This document shows positions 45,579 through 57,300 of a DNA stretch of 64,000 nt, piece by piece. How positions within the stretch are numbered: the first letter of the stretch is position 1; every line of letters begins with the position of its first letter. The stretch comes from Diaporthe sp. PMI_573 (taxonomy: Eukaryota; Ascomycota; Sordariomycetes; Diaporthales; Diaporthaceae): contig JAJTUP010000003.1 of the NCBI GenBank assembly GCA_021399435.1, forward strand, positions 1,550,001 through 1,614,000, written 5' to 3'. Both the position numbers and the translations under genes were made by a program. The notes under the pieces are model-generated. The model was not told the DNA's origin. It was given only the letters and a program-made list of their open reading frames with translations, and made no database searches.

Positions 45579-48500
45579 ATGGAGAAGGACGCGGCCGTCG
45601 AGTCGCAGGGCTCTGAGCATGTCGACCAGTATGGACGACAAATAGAGCTCGCACGTGTTGAGACCACATCGGACGAAGGAACTGCCATTGAACAGGGTGT
45701 TCGCTCAACAGAGATACAGCCGGAAGACGCCGAAGAGCTGAGGCGTATCGCCACCGTCTTTTCCCAGGCCTCAGGAGTTGGCGGCCAACCCGCAGATTTG
45801 TCCCAAGCTATTTCCTTCAACAATGCTAGTGACGACTCGCTAAACCCACAAAGCAAAAACTTTGACCCTGCAAAGTGGGTTCAAAATGTCGTCCGTCAAA
45901 TCGAGGGACGTGGTATCCGTCCCGCTCGGACAGGTATCATGTTCAAGGACATGACCGTATCTGGAACTGGAGACGCCGTCCAATTACAACAAACTATGGG
46001 ATCTGTCATGGCAGGACCACTACGACCTGGGGAGTTTTTCCATCTTGGAAAGAAAGAGCCTAAAAGAATCCTCAACAAGTTTGATGGCGTACTAAGGCAC
46101 GGTGAACTGCTGATCGTCCTCGGACGTCCAGGCTCTGGGTGCAGCACAATGCTCAAGACCATGTGCGGTGAGCTGAACGGACTAAGCCTTGACAAACAAT
46201 CCACGATCAGCTACGACGGTATTCCTCAGCCTCGCATGAAGAAGGAGTTCAAGGGTGAAGTGATCTACAACCAGGAAGTCGACAAGCATTTCCCCCACCT
46301 CACTGTTGGTCAAACGCTCGAGTTTGCTGCTGCAGTGCGTACCCCATCAGACCGTATGGAAGGCATGAGCCGCAACGATTACGCAAAGCTCATGGCCCAA
46401 GTTACCATGGCTATCTGCGGTCTGACACAGACGTACAACACCAAAGTCGGTAACGACTTCGTTCGTGGTGTGTCCGGAGGTGAGCGAAAGCGTGTCAGTA
46501 TCGCTGAGATGATGCTCGCTGGTTCACCCTTCGCCGCATGGGATAACAGGTATGTCCATGGATTCTACTTTTTTGAGAAATCTCCTCATTTCTGACTATG
46601 ATCCAGTACCCGTGGTCTCGACTCGGCCACCGCTCTAAAGTTCGTCCAATCACTTCGTCTCTTCAGCGACCTCTTCGGTTCTGCCCACGCCGTCGCCATC
46701 TACCAAGCCAGCCAGGCCATCTACGAGCTCTTCGACAAGGCAACTGTACTTTACGAAGGACGACAAATATACTACGGACCAGCGAGAGACGCCAAGGATT
46801 TCTTCGAACGCCAGGGGTGGTACTGCCCTCCACGTCAGACGACCGGAGACTTCCTGACCTCGGTCACCAACCCCAGCGAGCGCAGGGCTCGTGAGGGCAT
46901 GGAGAACAAAGTTCCACGTACACCAGAGGAGTTTGAGACGTACTGGCGCTCGTCTCCCGAGTACCGAAGGCTGCAGGAGGACATCTCTGCGCACTTGGAG
47001 GAATACCCACTGTCTGACGACGACGAGGCTGCATTGGCAAGGCACCCAAGCCAGACGCAGCATGAGACGCTCAAGGCGTTCCGTCAGGCAAAGAAGTCCC
47101 GCCAAGCCAAGCACGCTCGCCCGGGGTCGCCATATATCATCACCGTCCGTCAGCAGGTCAGCCTCAACGTCAAACGGGCCTACCAAAGGGTCTGGGGAGA
47201 CAAGTCGGCCACCGTTGTCAACGCCATCATGCAGGTGATCATCGCCTTGATTATGGGATCCCTCTTCTACGCCCCCGTCAATTACGAGTCCACCGCTGGC
47301 TTCTTCGCCAAGGGAGCCGCCCTCTTCATTGCCGTCTTGTCCAACGCCCTCAGTTCTGTCTCGGAGATCAGCAGTCTTTACGCACAACGCCCAATTGTCG
47401 AAAAGCACGCCTCCTATGCCTTCTATCATCCTGCCACCGAGGCTTTCGCTGGCATTGTCGCCGATATACCTGTCAAATTCCTCATTTCGGTCTGTTTCAA
47501 CCTGGTCTTATATTTCATGGCCGGTCTGCGTCGGGAACCTGGACAGTTTTTCCTGTTCTTCCTCGTCACCTACGTCACGACTTTCGTGTTCGCGGGTATC
47601 TTCAGGACCGTCGCTGCCGCTACAAAGACATCATCACAGGCCATGAGTGTAGCTGGTATCCTCATTCTTGCCCTCAGTATATACACCGGCTTCATGATCG
47701 CGGTTCCTGAGATGAAAGTCTGGTTCGGCTGGATCCGATGGATCAACCCACTTTTCTACGCTTTTGAGATTCTTGTCGCGAACGAGTTCCATGGTCACGA
47801 GTACATCTGCTCCAGCATCATCCCCTCGTACACGCCTCTAGTCGGAGACTCGTGGATGTGTAATGCGGTCGGAGCTGTGGCCGGCCGGGCGACTGTGAAC
47901 GGAGATTCATACATTGGGGCGAGCTTCTCTTACTACTACTCGCATGTCTGGCGCAACTTTGGCATTCTCATCGGATTCTTGGTGTTCTTCCTGATTCTCT
48001 ACACTGTCACCACCGAGCTGAACTCATCCGTGAGCAGCGCGGCGGAGTTCCTCGTCTTCCAGCGCGGACGTGTCCCAGCCTACCTCCAGAATTCGGGTAG
48101 CTCTAGCGAGAAGTCCCAGGAGACACGACCGGGTGGCGACGCTATGCAGGAATCGGGAGACAATGTTGGTGCCTTGGAACCCCAGACGGACATCTTTACT
48201 TGGAAGGACGCCACCTACGACGTTCAGATCAAGTCAGAGACGCGTCGCTTGCTGGATCACGTTTCTGGTTGGGTCAAGCCCGGCACACTCACGGCACTTA
48301 TGGGAACTAGCGGTGCTGGCAAGACCACCTTGCTCGATGTGCTTGCACAAAGAACCACAATGGGCGTCATCACTGGAGATATGCTAGTCAACGGAAAGCC
48401 CCTGGACGAGAGTTTCCAGAGGAAGACGGGATACGTACAACAGCAAGGTAAGCACGGATCCACCATCCCTCACGTTGGCTTCATCTCTTTCACAAGCTGA

Positions 48501-50178
48501 CTTTGCCCTTCTAGATCTCCACCTGGAAACATCTACCGTCCGCGAAAGTCTCCGATTCAGTGCTATGCTTCGCCAGCCAGCGTCCGTCAGCAAAGAGGAG
48601 AAATACGGGTTCGTCGAAGAGGTCATCGAGATGCTTAACATGGGCGACTTCGCGGATGCCGTCGTTGGTGTTCCTGGCGAGGGACTGAACGTCGAGCAGC
48701 GCAAGCTCTTGACCATTGGCGTCGAACTGGCAGCGAAGCCGAAGCTTCTTCTCTTCTTGGATGAGCCTACTAGCGGTCTTGACTCCCAGAGCTCTTGGGC
48801 TATTGTTGCCTTCTTGCGCAAGCTCGCCGACGCCGGCCAGGCCGTCCTGTGTACCATCCATCAACCCAGTGCCGTCCTGTTCCAGGAGTTCGACCGGCTG
48901 CTGTTCCTGGCCAAGGGAGGCAAGACGGTCTACTTCGGCGACGTCGGAAACAACTCCCAGATCCTGCTGGATTACTTCGAGTCCAACGGAGCACGCAAGT
49001 GTGGATCCCAGGAGAACCCGGCCGAGTACATGCTGGAGATTGCCAATGGACAAGGCGCCGACTGGCATTCCACCTGGTTGAACAGCCCGGAGCGTCTGGC
49101 CGTCGAGGCTGAGATTGGCAGGATAGCCGTTGAGAAGGGCAAGGAGCATGCCGCTGAAGACCAAGGTTCTCACTCGGAATTCGCTATGCCGTTCATGGCG
49201 CAGCTCAGTGCCGTCACTGTTCGCGTCTTCCAACAATACTGGCGGATGCCTTCGTACATCATGGCCAAGCTGTCACTCGGCTTCCTTGCGGGTCTCTTTG
49301 TCGGATTCTCATTCTACCGCGGTGGCGGCAGCCGCGTGGGAATGCAAATGATTGTCTTCTCAACCTTCCAAATCATCACACTTTTCTCGACAATTGTACA
49401 ACAGATCCAGCCGCTCTTCGTCACTCAGAGGTCCCTCTACGAAGTCCGTGAGCGACCAAGCAAGGCCTACAGCTGGAAGGCTTTCATGATGGCCAACATC
49501 ATCGTCGAGATCCCCTGGCAAATTCTGACGGGCATCATCACCTGGGCTTGCTTCTACTACCCTGTGATGGGAGCAGACCAGAGCGGAGAGAGACAGGTCC
49601 TTGTCCTCCTGCTGACCATCATGCTCTTCATCTACGCCAGCACCTTTGCCCACATGACCATCGCCGCCCTCCCGGACGCCACCACCGCAGGAGCCATCGT
49701 GACGATCCTGATGCTGCTGTCCATGATGTTCTGTGGTGTCCTGCAGTCGCCGAGCGCGCTGCCGGGCTTCTGGACGTTCATGTACCGCGTCAGCCCCTTC
49801 ACGTATTGGGTTGCGGGGATGTCGGGGACCATGATCCACGGGCGGTCCGTCACCTGCTCCGTGTCCGAGACAACCATCATCGACCCACCCTCGGGCCAGA
49901 CCTGCGGCGACTACTTCTCTGCCTACCTCTCGGGCGGCGAGGGCAGCATCGGCAACCTGCAAAACCCCAACGACACGAGCGCGTGCCGCTACTGCTCCCT
50001 CACCAATGGCGACCAGTACCTGGCCGCAAGCAACATCTACTGGGACGACCGGTGGCGCAACTTCGGCATCATGTGGGCCTACTGCATCTTCAACATCTTC
50101 ATTGCTGTCGGCACCTACTACCTATTCCGCGTCAGGCCCACCCAGCGCGCTCGCGCTGCCAAATCTAGCAAGGCGTGA
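45579..50178 (+). CDS. PDR-type ABCG multidrug efflux transporter (CDR/PDR5 family)
   Basis: Exons 45579-46549, 46607-48447 and 48515-50178 give 1491 aa, full length for the family. Layout is (NBD-TMD)2. NBD1 has the fungal-type degenerate Walker [10 protein letters not shown] (Cys instead of Lys, near residue 182) and signature [13 protein letters not shown] (near 299); the first intron splits AAWDN/STRGLD. Six hydrophobic spans follow. NBD2 has canonical Walker [10 protein letters not shown] (near 889), the altered signature [15 protein letters not shown] and Walker [19 protein letters not shown]. Asymmetric sites are normal in this group. The last spans and a Cys-containing extracellular loop ([20 protein letters not shown]) match PDR proteins. 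It sits in the plasma membrane and exports azoles and other hydrophobic compounds. Confidence 0.95.
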
Positions 50179-50938
50179 TCAAGATGAGATGTGTGCATGT
50201 TTAAATTTGATTAAAGATAGAATGAGTCATGGCGCAAGGCGTTGGTGGGAACATAGAACCGCGTTCTCGGGAAATACACCGGACTAAACGGGATTGGATA
50301 TAGATGCATCATAGTAATATTAATTGCTCTACAATGCGAAAAGTTGCTCTTTGGTTTCAGCTGAGATTGATCTTTGAGGTTACCTACGTCACGATATATA
50401 TTCTGGATAACGCTTAGGGTGCATCGCACTCCAACTAGTGCGTAGGCAGGTAGTGGGGAGGAAACTTGTGTTAGATCAAGAATAAGAAGCATTCGGGGTA
50501 GAACTGTGGAAGGATGGGTAAATAGTCCCTTTCGGGGTTCTGAAACGGTCTGGCGGCAGAATCCTGTTGAGGGCATTTATACAAAAGTGGGGCCAAATAT
50601 CTGGGAGTAGATCACTGCCACGGCCACCACGACCCGCTCATCCCACAACCTGATTAATGACCCCGGATATAAGAATACGAAAAGATGCGCTCCAGAGGAC
50701 ACTCCCGAGGTCAACTTTTGTCGCGCAGGAACGAGTCCTGTGGCGGTGTGGCTCCATATCACAGTAGTAGGCTAGTAGCCCCCCCAGCCATATCATCGTT
50801 GATTTAGCAGGCCACAAGTCAAAAATGTGTCCCATGAGCACCAATTCGATACTGAGCATTACTTACCCTCTTCGGGGAGACAAAAAGAAATTTTCCCCGC
50901 CTCTGGGATGGGCCGGAAGGCGGCAAAAGAAGATGTAG
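50179..50938. other. Intergenic between the ABC transporter and the tRNA
   Basis: Holds the transporter 3' UTR. No gene recognised. Confidence 0.5.
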
Positions 50939-51049
50939 TGTCCTCGGTGAGACTCGAACTCACGACCTTTGGATTGGATCTTTTTCCAGTTTCCTGGAGA
51001 ATCATACAGAGTATGAGACCAACGCTCTAACCAGCTGAGCCACGAAGAC
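50939..51049 (-). tRNA. tRNA-Met (anticodon CAT, elongator type) with intron
   Basis: Read on the minus strand: acceptor GTCTTCG pairs with CGAGGAC, discriminator A. The D arm is GCTC/GAGC, the anticodon stem TTGGT with TCCAA, the loop CT-CAT-A, and the T arm GTGAG-TTCGAGT-CTCAC. A roughly 38-bp intron starts one base 3' of the anticodon, the usual eukaryotic place. The T-T pair at the base of the anticodon loop also occurs in the yeast elongator tRNA-Met. It lacks initiator features, so elongator is favoured. A TTTT run just downstream (near 50928) can end Pol III transcription. Confidence 0.92.
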
Positions 51050-51890
51050 TTGTTTTTTGTCTTAAAAGGAATATTCAAGTTTGGAATGAGGCAGAAAATG
51101 TTGAGACGCAGTCGGCGAATCACCACTCAACGCCCCGGCTCAATTTTGGGTTTCCACACGCAGAACTTCACATACATGATTACACTAGCGCATTGGTAAG
51201 CTCAGAGGTCTGAAAACGTCATTGTAGTGGCCCTATGGCTTGTTTTCCCTCTATGTGCTTATCCCACAGCAGTACTATATCCCAAAGGATGTTTTCCTGT
51301 AGGAGGTTGTTCTACAGTGGCGCATCCCAAAAGAGGTCATTCTGTACCTGATTACCCCCTAGGAGGTTAATTCTACGCGAGTTTAACCTACCTAGGTAAA
51401 AGGGCTTACATATGTCTCCTGCAGGAGATTACTGCTTATCCCAGACTTTTCATCGAGAGGAGGTTATCTCTAAGGAGGTTGTTTTCGAAGAGGCTATCCT
51501 ACACATAGGTCGAAAAGCAAGTTATCCTCTAGGAGTTGCACACTGAGCACTGCCGGGACGGTTCACTACATGATGAATGCTGTGGCCTCGTAGCGGACAC
51601 CCGAGCAAGACTTGTCACTATTGATCGAGAATTACTGTATGTGCTACAAGGTCTACTAGGTTTGTGGCATCCCTCGTACCTGACATGGTGAGGGCACAAG
51701 ACAATTCAATTTCACAAGGTCTAGTTTCCATTGGTCCACAATTTTGAACACGAAAGACCAGGCGGAGAGGTGTCAGGTCGTCTAAAGAGAGTATAAAACC
51801 CGAATAGCAGTGCCCCAAAACCGCCTTTTAGCTCCGCCAGGCCACAAATGGGTCGCCGTGTCCTCAGAACAGGCGGTAGCAGCTTCTCCC
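51050..51890. other. Intergenic region containing a repeat patch
   Basis: No gene recognised between the tRNA and the end of the carrier gene, apart from the degenerate repeat at about 51297-51541 described separately. Confidence 0.5.
51297..51541. repeat. Degenerate AGGAGGTT-type short repeat patch
   Basis: At least six imperfect copies of a word like (T)AGGAGGTTNTTCTAC occur: near 51300, 51335, 51360, 51458, 51473 and 51488, plus weaker ones near 51425 and 51530. Spacing is irregular (15-60 bp). Several copies sit next to a partial reverse complement (TCCTGCAGGAG; CTCTAGGAG), so short hairpins are possible. Not a CRISPR and not an rRNA piece that I recognise. Confidence 0.5.
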
Positions 51891-53536
51891 TTATCCTCCA
51901 TATCCAGCGCGAGCCTTCACATACTCAGTGTACTGGCTGGTGGAGGCTGGGCCCCAGAGCCACATCAACAAGAACACTACTACAAATATAGCGGCCGCGC
52001 CGGCAAGTTTCACCCTCGCCGGGTTGCTCTGCCGGTACTGGCTGATCTGCAGCTGCGTGTCCTTGGCCAGGGACTGGAGCTTCTCGGGCCCGAGCTTGTA
52101 GTATACTAGGCCAGCGAGAGCAATGGAGTAGCCAAAGAATTGCTGGCCAGTGACAGGGTCGTGAAACAGGATCATGGACGCAAAGACCAGCAGCACATCC
52201 TTCAGGACACCGGACATGGTCAGGACGACAGCGGATGTTTTGCCGATCTTGTGGATTCTAGTCAGCCATGCGGCCAGAGGAGATAGGAGAGGGGAACTTA
52301 CGAGAAGAACACCCGAGACGTTCAGAAGGAAGGCCACGAAGGCGTTGGCAAGAAGAACCATGGGCCCGAGACCGTAGATGTCATCCATGGTCAAGCGCGG
52401 CAGCTCGACGAGCGCGGTGAAGAGGCCGTTGGTAACCGCACAGGCAGGAGCAAAGTAGTAGAGAGATACCAGCGGGTCCATCTTGAAGTCACCCGAGCTC
52501 AGGAGGCGCTGGACCAAGACCAGACGCAGGGCCTCGAAGACGACGCCGCCAACTTGGAACATGAAGCCGCTAAAGACAAACTTGATCTCGCCAAAGGAGG
52601 CGATCACCACACCCAGGACGATGACGGTGACGTTGCCGAGGACCTTGACGTTGGGAGGCGCGATGCGGAATGCCCATGTTGCAAGCAGGGTCGCCACGGC
52701 AGTGGTGGCCTGAGCAGTGGGGAGGACATTGTCAGCGAGCTGGTTCTTTCGAGGAATTGACACGGGCTGGCAGTCAGGCCGAACGAACCTTGAGCATCTG
52801 GATAAAAGACACACTGAGCGTCAGGTAGGCCAAATTGCCGCATACAAGACTCAAGCTGAACATGACGCCTATAGGTACGATGGCTCGCCTGTACGGGGAA
52901 GTCGAGAGATCAGCAGCCGTCCCATGATCGCCCTCTTTGAATCCAGCCATTGTATCACTAACCCATATGCATGCGGTGTCATCGGGACATTATGTCTCGA
53001 GTCGAGGATCTTTGTGAAGCGGGCCATGAGCTGGGTCATTATCGTGGCGAAGACTTGGTGCCATGTCGTCAGGAACAACGCTGTGGTGGGAGGATGTCGT
53101 CAGTATTCGATCGACTGGTGTTCGCTGAGGAGGTCTATCGGTTCGTTTGCGATGCAACTTACGGTATTCTACAGGTCATATAAGTCAGCTTCGTCCAATA
53201 TTCTTGGTTTAGAATACCCAGAAGGGGAGGGGGGATCCTACCGAACTTGGCCGTGGAAAGGATCCATTTGTTGAAGAGGATGACACTTGAGCTAAGCGCG
53301 ATCCAGAGACTACATCGCAAGGCATGGTATGTTAGCCCAGCGTCCCCGACGATGATGACCACGGTCACTCGGACAGTGTCCGGAGGGCAAGACGGAGTTG
53401 TGTGCACTTACGCGATGAAGAAGGCCGGATGCAGGCTACCAAGACCCCCGGAGCTGCTCGCAGCTTCCGGCGCCTTGGCCGTCCCGCTCTCCAGCTTCCT
53501 GTCGGCCTCTGCCGACTTGCGTTCGCTGCTTGCCAT
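51891..53536 (-). CDS. Triose-phosphate-translocator family (nucleotide-sugar/sugar-phosphate) carrier
   Basis: Seven exons: 53412-53536, 53242-53309, 53163-53168, 52963-53080, 52789-52888, 52302-52709 and 51891-52247, giving 393 aa. The third exon is only 6 nt (AATACC) between GTAG and GTAAGT; its use gives [20 protein letters not shown], the usual family sequence, and skipping it removes two residues and keeps frame. About ten hydrophobic helices are visible, with landmarks [64 protein letters not shown] and [18 protein letters not shown] short C-terminal soluble tail ends in a last membrane helix ([19 protein letters not shown]). Fungal members reside in Golgi/ER membranes. The substrate cannot be predicted. 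Confidence 0.9.
53163..53168 (-). other. 6-nt microexon
   Basis: AATACC on the minus strand, flanked by CCTGTAG upstream and GTAAGT downstream. With split codons on both sides it contributes Glu-Tyr and one base of the next Pro codon. The resulting FEYPLFLTTWH fits the family. Confidence 0.75.
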
Positions 53537-54315
53537 GGCCAATGCTTAGGGATCTGTTGATCCGGCTGCAACTAATGCCGTTGCGTTGGACGAGTGGTGG
53601 CGGTTGACAGTTGAGGCTTGGCTGGCAGCTGTTGCATTCCCTCAGCCCTGGAGAATGTTCGCGTCCGGAAGCTGAATGGTGATGGAGACAGCTGGCACAA
53701 TAATAATAACCCCACGAGTCAAGGGGGCAACCTAGTAGCGGTATGTAGCTGACCCACCGTGCCGCGTGGGACGAAAAAAGGGGTCCACTCCTCCCTGACC
53801 GGATCCCTGAATGACGCACATCAGCTGCGTCGGCACCTGCAAGGGCCGGCCCTTCTGCCCTTCTGGCTGGGAAAGCATGTGCAACTTCAGTCCTCACGCT
53901 TTGGAGGATGGGACCGTTCCGACTGGGACATCAACACGGCTCTTCAACCACGTGCTGTCCTTTATATTTATTTCGTTGTCTGTCATAGTAGTTATACCAA
54001 TGGAGGTATATACACACCCATATACATGTATAAATATACATATATTTTCTATATTCATGACGAAATCCCGCTCCCATGCCGATTTCCTCGTGTCTGCATG
54101 CATGATTGTTTATCAGCGTGGTCCCCGGGTCGTCCCTTGAGATTTCGCCCCTGCCCCTGGCGAAAAGGACGGTCATCATTGCAATATCTGGCATATCAAC
54201 CTGGAGGTCCGGGTTGCACTTTCCAATCCATTTACAGGCACGGATGCATAGAGTGGTCAGACTTAGGTCGACATTGTCATTTGTACCAGGCAAAAGTAGT
54301 TAAGAAACTCGGGCC
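53537..54315. other. Intergenic with an AT-rich tract
   Basis: Lies upstream of the carrier and downstream of the large minus-strand gene. An alternating TATACAT-like tract lies at about 54005-54055. No gene recognised. Confidence 0.5.
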
Positions 54316-57300
54316 TCAAGATCGGTTCTTCTGCCATCGAAACACCCTCTCTCTAATAGCATCAGAGTCATAAGCACGCCACTCCTCCACACGACGCGTC
54401 AATGAATCGCCAATCTTCTTCTTGTTTTGGCACTGCCCAATGAGCTCTAGGGCCACCTCCAGCTTGGCCAAGTCCAACGCCACCCTCAGCTGCCGGCTCG
54501 CACCGCCCGAGGCATCGCCAGCGCGACCAAGCCAGCCAAAATGGTGCGCAACCCTCAGTCGTTCGTCGTCCGTGTTGAGAACCGCCGTGATTCCCTCGCA
54601 GGCCACGCGCACGATCTCAGGCCAGCGGAGGGCACAGGTTTCGTCTTCCTGGAGCATCGCCCGCAGGCGCTCTTCCAGCCTGGAGACGAAAGCTTCGCAG
54701 CCTTCATCCGACTTGTACCAGCCCAAGGTATGGAGGAGCCAGAGCTCCAGTTTTGCCGTTGAGGGGAGGACGACCCGTTTACCTAGCCGCCTTTTGTCCC
54801 TGATCAGGTCGATAATCTGCACTGTGATGGACCGGCGGTTATTGTACCATCTGTCGTAGTCAACCTCGTTCCTAATGGTCTCTGAAGTCGGAGAGAGAGA
54901 ATCGACGAAGGTTGCCCACACATTGGTGTATTTCTCGTACTCCTCGAGATACAATTTTGCGTGCTGGAAAATCATGCCCAGCAAAACGCCACGTTCGGCT
55001 GGTTGGTCCTGTACAGGGTCGAGGAGCGTCAACAGTGTCTCGGTCTCCCACCCATTGACACGGCCGCTGTCAAAAGTCTTCAGCCAGTGCTGCACCTCGG
55101 AGCTCTTCCGAAGCTCCGTATCTGCCCGCAGAGATGCGCTAAACTTGTTGATCGCCGGCGTCGGCGCGATGCGATGAACCGCGTATCTATTGAACGCTGC
55201 TAGATGCTTCTTCGGAACGGACAGGTAGTAGTTCCGCAACACGGTGGCCCAAAGACATGGGGCGATCGGAGTCTCTGGCACGTCGTCTTTCAGGGCTGTG
55301 GCGTTGTGTTTGGCCAGGAACATGTTGATCCACTTTGTGTGCTCGTGCTGGGACTGCTCGAGCACGGGAAGAATCATTTGCTGGACGAATTCAGTCTCCA
55401 GCTTTTTGAGCCCTTGGCGGAATGAATTATTCACGGCGCTGACGACTGCTGACATCAGAGGTGGCAAGCCATTCGAGTCCAAATCGGACAACTCTGGCAG
55501 CACTCCAGTCGTCTCTGCTTTCGCCCAATCTGTTGACTGAACGGGTCGTCTCTCATTTATGCTCCCAGCCACCGGAACGACGGTCTTCAGGGCAGCCATG
55601 ATGTTGTGTACCGCAGGGTCCGCTTGCATTTCTTCCTGCGTCCCGCGGGAGAGGCTGTCCAGCAAGCTCAAAAGACTGTCGAGTGCGGCAAGGCGAATGT
55701 CTCGGTGCTGCGCGGCCCTGAACAGCTCAATCAACACCTCCACAGCTGCGTCGTTTGATATGAACTCGGCGTTGTTGAGGAGCTGGGCGAGGTATTTCAC
55801 CGTCGTCACCTTGACGGCAGGCTGCAATGGCACATGTTTCGGGGCCTCGGATTCGCCCACTCGGACATATGACTGCTCTTCCAACTTCTCGCCGATACCC
55901 TTTGCGAGATCCAAAAGCAACTCATGTGCCTCTTCTGCCCGCAGAGTCTTCAAGAAGCCAACCGACAACAATACCCTGTGCCACGAGCTGGCATCCGGTC
56001 GGTCAAGGATCGTCTGCAGTATGAGCGGCGACGCAAGTGCGGGCATGTCGCTGGTTGCCAGCTTCATCAGAGCCCGATAGGACATCTGCTCGAGGGTCTC
56101 GTCTTCTGGTGCTGAATTCTTCCTGCCCTCTTCCTTCCGCCTTCTCCGTCTCTCTGAACCAATGTCAAGTAACGATCTCGTGGCGGCCGCAAGGAATTCA
56201 GGCTGCGACCTTTGGAGCATTCCTTGGACTGGCGCTTGGATGGCGTGGATTGAGTCCGCGTTCAGCCACTCAAGTGCTGCGAGCAGCCCTTTCCACACTA
56301 CTTGGAAGACTTCACTTCTCGGCACAGCGAAATGCCTTTGCAAGGTCTCTGAGCGGGACACTCGTGAATTAAACACCGCGGTGAACAGTTCCTTGACGTG
56401 AGTCCAGTCATACTCCTGGAATGATGGCTCTCGCTTCGCAAGGAGATACGACTCCTGGAATATCCTGAGGATGGCGTCTGCTTCTTTGATCCCGCGAGAT
56501 AGCTCCTCCAACAGCAGCGGGATGCTAGCCTGAGAGGCCGAAGACAATGTGTCAGGAGTGCCGATTCCCGATAGAAGCTCAATGCCTTCATCGGTAAGGA
56601 CCGCGTTCCGCCCGAACACCGCCTTCACTGTCAGTGGGTCCCGGACAAAGCGCTGCTGCCAGACAACAGTCTCGCCGTATACGACCAGATCGCCAGTCGC
56701 GATCGCATAGGATACTGCTGTTCTTGCGAGTGCCGCTCTGTCTGACTGCTCCCTGGCTGCAGAAGCTTTCTTCCGAAACCTGTCAATTGCATCTCTCGCA
56801 CTCTCTTGCACCCTCTGGTCATCGCGCTGGAGCATTGTCAGGTACAGATCCACATTGAAATTGTGCTGCGGTCCGGTATTTCGATCAGGGATTATCGACT
56901 TCGCACCCGATGTTTGAAGAAAGTTGAATTCCGGATTAGCTTGATATAACTTGTTCAGCAACCGGATCTGTTGGTCGGTGTTCATGAGACGGATCAAGTC
57001 GAGCGACCAGGTCTGTTTGGCAATGGTCGAGTAATCCTCGGCGGAAAAGAGCTCCAATCCTCGTTCCGGAATATCAAGATAGCAAAGTTGAAGCAGTCTC
57101 TGTCTGGGGCCCGGTTGCAAACGCCGCAACACACTGAGATAGCTTCCGGGGTCCTTGTGTGGTAGTTTTGCAAGTCCCGAATTCAGGCCAAGTCTCAGTA
57201 GGTCTTCATACTTATCCGGCCAAGTCTGCCATCGCGAAAATGTCACAGCCCAGAGGTCGCGGGATCCGACTTTCGTCTGATCTCGGTATTTTCCAAGTAT

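Noticed and set aside
50939..51049. The tRNA as initiator tRNA-Met or tRNA-Ile
   Set aside because: The CAT anticodon alone is ambiguous, but the G-C first pair, TTC-containing T loop and anticodon stem fit elongator Met; no sign of an Ile-type body.
53759..54373. Plus-strand 204-codon frame
   Set aside because: Crosses an AT microsatellite and the antisense end of the large minus-strand gene; no family resemblance.
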